Shown here: one piece after another, positions 14,016-16,298 of the stretch
How positions within the stretch are numbered: position 1 is the first letter of the stretch
Layout: each line of letters begins with the position of its first letter
Source of the DNA: Streptomyces sp. NRRL WC-3618
GTDB taxonomy: Bacteria > Actinomycetota > Actinomycetes > Streptomycetales > Streptomycetaceae
DNA length: 16,298 nt
Assembly: GCF_001280005.1 (NCBI RefSeq)
Contig: NZ_LGDW01000075.1
Location: 1 to 16,298 of the forward strand
Reading direction: 5' to 3'
Notes under the pieces: generated by a model
What the model was told of the DNA's origin: nothing
What the model saw: only the letters and a program-made list of their open reading frames with translations
The model's database searches: none
Translations under genes and position numbers: made by a program

Positions 14016-15371
14016 GTGGCAGCGTCGAGAGACCCCAATTCCCGCCTGCGCGACACCATTGCCGCGACCGGCTGCACCTACGAGGCCCTGGCGAGAGACA
14101 TCCGGCGCATCGCGGCCGAGAATGGCGAGATCCTCCAGACGAACAAGTCGGCCGTCTCCCACTGGGCCAACGGCATTCGCCAGCCCACCGGCCGAACTGG
14201 CCAGTACCTCGCCGAAGCCTTGTCACGCCGAACGGGCCGCATCATCACCCAGACCGAGATCGGTCTACGCGTACCGGATGGCGAGGAGTCAGCCGAAGGG
14301 GATCCTGTCGTAGCTGCAACTGACCTCGGCCGGGCCGATGTTGAGCGCCGTCGCTTCCTCGCGGTGGCGGCCTTCACCACCGCCGGTGTCGCAATGCCGC
14401 TTGCCCACGACCACGAGGCCACCGCTCGTATGCTCCGTGCCCGCACTGGCACGTCCGTGGTCGGAGCGGACGACGTGGACGTCGTACGGCAGATCACTTC
14501 GGCTTTCAGCGCGGCAGACGAACGCCTCGGCGGAGGGCACGGACTGACCACGGTCACCGCGTACCTCGCCGACACCGCCGCGCCTATGCTCCGGGGCCGG
14601 TTCCCGAGCGAAGCCTTGCGACGGGCGGCCTTCGGCGCGGTGGCCGAACTCGCCTACCTGGCAGGATGGAAGCATCACGACCTCGGCCAGGAAGGCGCCG
14701 CCCAGCGCTACTACCAGGTCGGCTACCAGCTCGCCTGGGAAGCCGACCCGCATGGCCACGCCGCCTGGATGATGCGCGCCCTCGCCCACCAGGCCCTCAG
14801 CCTCAAACAGCCCCACCACTGTGTCGACCTCGTCGAAGGTGCGCTCACCCGCGGCCTCGGCCACGTCGACGGCCAGACCGAGGCGCTCCTCCACATTACC
14901 TATGCCCGCGCCTTCGCTGCCGTCGGTGAGAGGCCCGCGGCGGCCCGCGCCCTGCTCGCCGCTGAAGACGCCCTCCTACGCGACGACGACCCCCAGCCCA
15001 GCTACTCCCGCGTCAGCGGCCCGGCCGCCGGCACCGTCGCCAGCCACACCGCCCGCACCCTCACCGACCTCGCCGACCACATCGGCACCGAGCAACAGCA
15101 CCGCGACGCCCTGATCCGCTGGGACCCCGAGAAGTACAAGCGCGTCCACGCCCTCACCTACGCCGACCTCGGCGACAGCCTCGCGGCCCAGGCCCGCGCC
15201 GACGAAGCCGTCGCCGCCTGGGCACAGGCCCTGACCCTCATGGAAGGCATGACCTCTGACCGCACCCGCAAGGCCCTCACCTCGCTCCGCTCCACCCTCT
15301 CCGTCTACCAGCACCGCAAAGTACCCGGAGCCACCGAACTCGCCCGCCGCGCACGCGAAGCACTGGCCTAA
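14016..15371 (+). CDS. HTH regulator with TPR-like C-terminal domain (451 aa)
   Basis: A predicted transcriptional regulator with an N-terminal XRE-like HTH at residues ~8-72 (YEALARDIRRIAAENGEI, KSAVSHWANGIRQP, TGQYLAEALSRR). A linker holds RRRFLAVAAFTTAGVAMPLA (111-130), a twin-arginine-like and hydrophobic stretch seen in related Streptomyces regulators, where it is probably structural rather than an export signal. Residues ~150-450 are paired helices of TPR type (AAQRYYQVGYQLAWEADPHG, ALLHITYARAFAAVGERPAA, YADLGDSLAAQARADEAVAA). TPR regulators of this kind often bind a peptide or partner protein. The start is GTG 14016, five bases from GGGAGG; GTG 14010 overlaps that RBS and is less likely. 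It is divergent from the leftward enzyme operon, so it is the natural candidate regulator, and it shares an operon with the Nudix gene. Confidence 0.8.
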   Translation: MAASRDPNSRLRDTIAATGCTYEALARDIRRIAAENGEILQTNKSAVSHWANGIRQPTGRTGQYLAEALSRRTGRIITQTEIGLRVPDGEESAEGDPVVAATDLGRADVERRRFLAVAAFTTAGVAMPLAHDHEATARMLRARTGTSVVGADDVDVVRQITSAFSAADERLGGGHGLTTVTAYLADTAAPMLRGRFPSEALRRAAFGAVAELAYLAGWKHHDLGQEGAAQRYYQVGYQLAWEADPHGHAAWMMRALAHQALSLKQPHHCVDLVEGALTRGLGHVDGQTEALLHITYARAFAAVGERPAAARALLAAEDALLRDDDPQPSYSRVSGPAAGTVASHTARTLTDLADHIGTEQQHRDALIRWDPEKYKRVHALTYADLGDSLAAQARADEAVAAWAQALTLMEGMTSDRTRKALTSLRSTLSVYQHRKVPGATELARRAREALA

Positions 15372-15407
15372 GCTGCCCACCAACCGGCCGACGAAGGGAC
15401 ACCAGCC

Positions 15408-15908
15408 GTGGCTCAGCGGACAACCGACGACCAGCCCAAGGCCCTACCGCCCGCCCTCGAATCCATGACCCTGCTGGTCGCCGCCGTCATCGTCCACGAC
15501 CAGGCCACCAACCGCGTTGTGCTCCTCCAACGGAGCCAGAACGCCAAGTTCGCCCAGGGGATGTGGGACCTGTCCGTCGGTAAGAGTGAACCCGGTGAGC
15601 CCGTCACCGAGACCGCCGTACGCGAGCTGTACGAGGAGACTGGCCTGACCGTGAAGGCGGAGTCTCTGAAGGTCGCCCACATCATTCACGGCGCGTGGGG
15701 CGTCGAGGCTCCCAACGGCTTCCTCACCGTCGTCTTCGCCGCCCACGAGTGGACCGGCGAACCAGAGAACCGTGAGCCACGCAAGCACGCCCAGGTCTGC
15801 TGGGTTGATGCCGATGCCATCCCCGAGGAGTTCGTGGACACCACTGCGAGCGCGCTCCACCGGTATCTCACCAGTGGGCCTCAGGTGTCGCTGGACGGAT
15901 GGGCATAG
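15408..15908 (+). CDS. Nudix hydrolase (166 aa)
   Basis: It hydrolyses a nucleoside diphosphate linked to another moiety, using Mg2+. The Nudix box is complete: Gly58, Glu64, then Arg72-Glu73, Glu76-Glu77 and Gly79-Leu80 in VRELYEETGL, matching GX5EX7REUXEEXGU. Before it, LLVAAVIVHDQATNRVVLLQRS and GMWDLSVGKSEPGE are the usual strands, and the region resembles isopentenyl-diphosphate isomerase-like or general Nudix proteins of similar length. The start is GTG 15408 with GAAGGGA nine bases upstream. It lies 36 nt after the regulator with no promoter visible between, so it is likely co-transcribed with it. Candidate substrates include nucleotide sugars, dinucleotides or oxidised nucleotides; the sequence does not decide. 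Confidence 0.9.
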   Translation: MAQRTTDDQPKALPPALESMTLLVAAVIVHDQATNRVVLLQRSQNAKFAQGMWDLSVGKSEPGEPVTETAVRELYEETGLTVKAESLKVAHIIHGAWGVEAPNGFLTVVFAAHEWTGEPENREPRKHAQVCWVDADAIPEEFVDTTASALHRYLTSGPQVSLDGWA

Positions 15909-15973
15909 GGACGAGCGTGGCGTCACCATGCCCGGGCGGGATGGAAGCCGTCCACGTCCTCAGTCCCAGGCAC

Positions 15974-16163
15974 ATGTTCATCCACCACATCGCTGGTCCA
16001 GGCACACAAGCCCGGTCGTCAGCCCGGACCTCACCCTGGAGGTGCCGCAGCCACCGCCGCGGCGGTCTTGCGTGACTACCCCGACTCGGCAGGCCACTTC
16101 GGCCACCTCGCCGAAGACCGCACGTGCGACCCCTGCATCCGTCAGGCAGTGCGCCAGGTGTGA
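15974..16163 (+). pseudogene. Decayed small CxxC protein gene, two apparent frameshifts
   Basis: ATG 15974 begins MFIHHIAGPGTQA. A one-base shift near 16005-16010 leads to SPVVSPDLTLEVPQP. A second near 16050 leads to AAAVLRDYPDSAGHFGHLAE and then DRTCDPCIRQAVRQV, ending at TGA 16161-16163. Each piece has good codon bias only in its own frame. The whole resembles a ~65-aa protein with a CxxC motif that may bind zinc. This is an inference; the last segment alone could also be a short independent ORF lacking a start. Confidence 0.35.
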
Positions 16164-16234
16164 GGCCACGGGCGCATTGATGGCAACGGTTCTGTCACTT
16201 ACTCAGGTTGAACTCGTAGTGTCCGGGTGCGTGA

Positions 16235-16298
16235 TTACCAGGGTTCGATGATCAGGCCGGTTCCGGCGAGGCAGCCGTCGATCAGGTGGGGTCTGAAC
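16235..16298 (-). CDS. C-terminal end of a leftward gene running off the window (partial)
   Basis: Reading leftward from 16297, twenty codons FRPHLIDGCLAGTGLIIEPW are followed by TAA at 16235-16237. High-GC third positions support this frame. Too little remains to name a family. The stretch 16164-16234 between this end and the preceding remnant shows no feature. Confidence 0.3.
   Translation of the reverse strand, partial: FRPHLIDGCLAGTGLIIEPW

Noticed and set aside
16241..16248. GGGTTCGA resembling the tRNA T-loop, possible attR
   Set aside because: Only 8 nt match and the flanks differ from the tRNA; expected by chance.

Overview
The window looks like a Streptomyces chromosome or a close relative. 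GC is very high, coding codons end mostly in G or C, GTG starts are common, and the families present (a short zincin-like protease, a DEAD-box helicase with a long Arg/Gly-rich tail, an HTH/TPR regulator, an actinobacterial tyrosine integrase) are typical of that genus. This is judged from sequence alone, without a database search.

Left part, 1 to about 5,630: ordinary chromosomal genes on the + strand. They are a minimal metallopeptidase, a Pro/Gly-rich probable lipoprotein, a 762-aa DEAD-box RNA helicase ending in a 16-bp UUCG-capped terminator, a 12-TM APC-family amino acid permease, and a tRNA-Lys(UUU) gene.

Middle part, about 5,630 to 10,640: accessory DNA just downstream of the tRNA. 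It holds a 438-aa double-HTH regulator, an unlisted 40-aa cationic peptide gene with a strong RBS, and about 600 bp of operator-like repeats and palindromes. It also holds wreckage of a mobile element. One part is a tyrosine integrase missing its N terminus, with two frameshifts and a catalytic His changed to Arg. Fused to it on the opposite strand is the C-terminal part of a probable relaxase with its own frameshift. The tRNA is the likely original attachment site; no second att copy lies in the window.

Right part, about 10,640 to 15,910: an intact divergent cargo module. A leftward four-gene operon runs unknown 249-aa protein, APH-fold kinase homologue with an altered catalytic loop, SAM-dependent methyltransferase, HAD-like phosphatase. 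Facing it are an HTH/TPR regulator and a Nudix hydrolase in one rightward operon. A 225-bp shared intergenic region carries an imperfect palindrome and a long leader hairpin, and a 12-bp GC hairpin separates the first two leftward genes. This is the best candidate for an undescribed system: a regulated set of kinase-like, methyltransferase, phosphatase and Nudix enzymes that probably act on a small molecule or nucleotide. The substrate cannot be read from the sequence. The last 400 bp hold a decayed small CxxC gene and the C-terminal end of a leftward gene.
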